A stretch of DNA of 55,780 nt from Listeria valentina (GTDB lineage: Bacteria > Bacillota > Bacilli > Lactobacillales > Listeriaceae): contig NZ_JAATJW010000011.1 of the NCBI RefSeq assembly GCF_011800755.1, positions 1-55,780 on the forward strand, written 5' to 3'. A model generated the notes under the pieces. The model was given only the letters and a program-made list of their open reading frames with translations, ran no database searches and was not told where the DNA came from. Shown in pieces: positions 55,194 to 55,780 of the stretch; position 1 is the first letter of the stretch; each line of letters opens with the position of its first letter. The position numbers were made by a program, and so were the translations under genes.

Positions 55194-55406
55194 ATGACAC
55201 TTTATAGTTTTCTGAGTAAAGAAATGTTTATGGAAAAGTATGATTATTCTGAATCTACTTATCAACGTAGAATTTCAGAGTTTCGATCTAATCCTGAATT
55301 TAAAAAAGGTTACGTCTCTCCGACAAATTCAGAGGTTTGGATTATTGAAGAAATTTATCAGGCTTTTCTAATCTGGAAATCAAATAATAAATACAAAGGA
55401 GTATGA
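55194..55406 (+). CDS. Small phage-type protein, possible DNA-binding or excisionase-like
   Basis: 70 residues from ATG 55194 with AAAGGAGATAAG upstream. A short helix-turn-helix-like stretch (MEKYDYSESTYQRRISEFRS) and an aromatic C-terminal half recall small Xis or DUF771-like phage proteins. The likeness is weak. Confidence 0.6.
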   Translation: MTLYSFLSKEMFMEKYDYSESTYQRRISEFRSNPEFKKGYVSPTNSEVWIIEEIYQAFLIWKSNNKYKGV

Positions 55407-55408
55407 CG

Positions 55409-55564
55409 ATGGATGGTTCAATGATTATCACATTAATTTTCGGGGTTTATTTAGCTCTTCTCGCACTATTGAATATGAAAAAAGCTCCTTCTACAGAGGT
55501 AGCCGCCTCGAGAAAGAGCATCAAAAAATTAATTTCTACTTATAATCTATCAAAAAAAGTCTAG
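55409..55564 (+). CDS. 51-residue membrane-anchored peptide
   Basis: ATG 55409 follows AAAGGAG; the product has one N-terminal membrane helix (about 5-22, IITLIFGVYLALLALL) and a basic tail. It starts 2 bp after the previous stop, consistent with the same early operon. The function is unknown. Confidence 0.55.
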   Translation: MDGSMIITLIFGVYLALLALLNMKKAPSTEVAASRKSIKKLISTYNLSKKV

Positions 55565-55780
55565 TGGTAATAAGTCAAGCTGAACTTTTAAATTATTTTC
55601 AAGGAAAAACTAATTTTTGAGCGCACTGAACTAAACCCGACCAAAATCGAATTTTTTCGGGTTAAACTCAAGGATTGCGTTCATAACGGTCTGTTATGAA
55701 TCTATCACGCTCCTTGGGGGCGTGTAGAGTTGGTGATTACGTAGTAGCGTATCCACCAGACGCGTAAATTTTCTTGCGGT
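55565..55780. other. Structured non-coding end region, candidate replication or transfer origin
   Basis: No gene is visible in the last 216 bases. Four hairpins follow one another: AACCCGA/TCGGGTT (55634-55663), TTCATAAC/GTTATGAA (55680-55700), CACGCTCC/GGGGCGTG (55706-55724) and TGGTGAT/ATCCACCA (55731-55758). The loop of the last reads ACGCTACTACGTA on the minus strand, including TACTACG, the nick-site core of pMV158-type rolling-circle origins. The next gene is outside the window. Confidence 0.45.

Overview
The window looks like Listeria sensu lato (Bacillota) chromosome carrying the left end of an integrated mobile element. This rests on gene content and order: a ykuJ-cbpB-ccpC-dapH-dapL block, then the long conserved run yicC-gmk-rpoZ-coaBC-priA-fmt-rsmB-prpC-prkC-rsgA-rpe-thiN-rpmB-yloU-fakA-sdaAB-sdaAA-recG-fapR-plsX-fabD-fabG-acpP-rnc-smc-ftsY-ylxM-ffh-rpsP-khpA-ylqD-rimM-trmD-rplS. 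There is no sporulation gene in the run and a WxL surface protein is present. The species was not identified. All homology statements come from reading protein motifs; no database was searched.

Region 1 (1-4.3 kb): a small unknown gene behind a Fur-like box, ykuJ, the c-di-AMP-binding CBS protein CbpB, the LysR regulator CcpC, and the two acetyl-branch lysine/diaminopimelate genes dapH and dapL. Region 2 (4.3-10.3 kb): a NarL-type two-component system, a three-gene ABC-2 exporter of LnrLMN type and a hexapeptide O-acyltransferase, probably an accessory block at a synteny join. Region 3 (10.3-49.9 kb): housekeeping core. It covers ribosome rescue (RqcH), nucleotide and CoA synthesis, primosome restart, formyl-Met-tRNA, rRNA methylation, the PrpC/PrkC phosphatase-kinase pair, ribosome assembly GTPase RsgA, fatty-acid kinase FakA, serine dehydratase, RecG, the FapR-controlled phospholipid/fatty-acid operon, RNase III, SMC, the SRP pathway and ribosomal proteins. 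A three-gene insert (WxL protein, class I glutamine amidotransferase-like hydrolase, YdcF-like protein) sits between khpA and ylqD.

Region 4 (49.9 kb to the end): the left part of a prophage, ICE or phage-inducible island integrated just after the rplS terminator. Its order is integrase, membrane protein, lipoprotein, ImmA-type protease and ImmR-type repressor, all leftward, then a control region and small early genes on alternating strands. The right end and any structural or transfer genes lie outside the window, so the element type is undecided.

The most interesting observations are in region 4. The control region holds three near-identical palindromic operators and two consensus promoters that face each other, each with an operator in its spacer. 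The membrane protein and lipoprotein are two tandem cassettes sharing the same 28-bp 5' repeat and the same 3' hairpin family, as expected for moron-like lysogeny genes. The last 130 bp is a run of hairpins, one with a rolling-circle-origin-like loop on the bottom strand.
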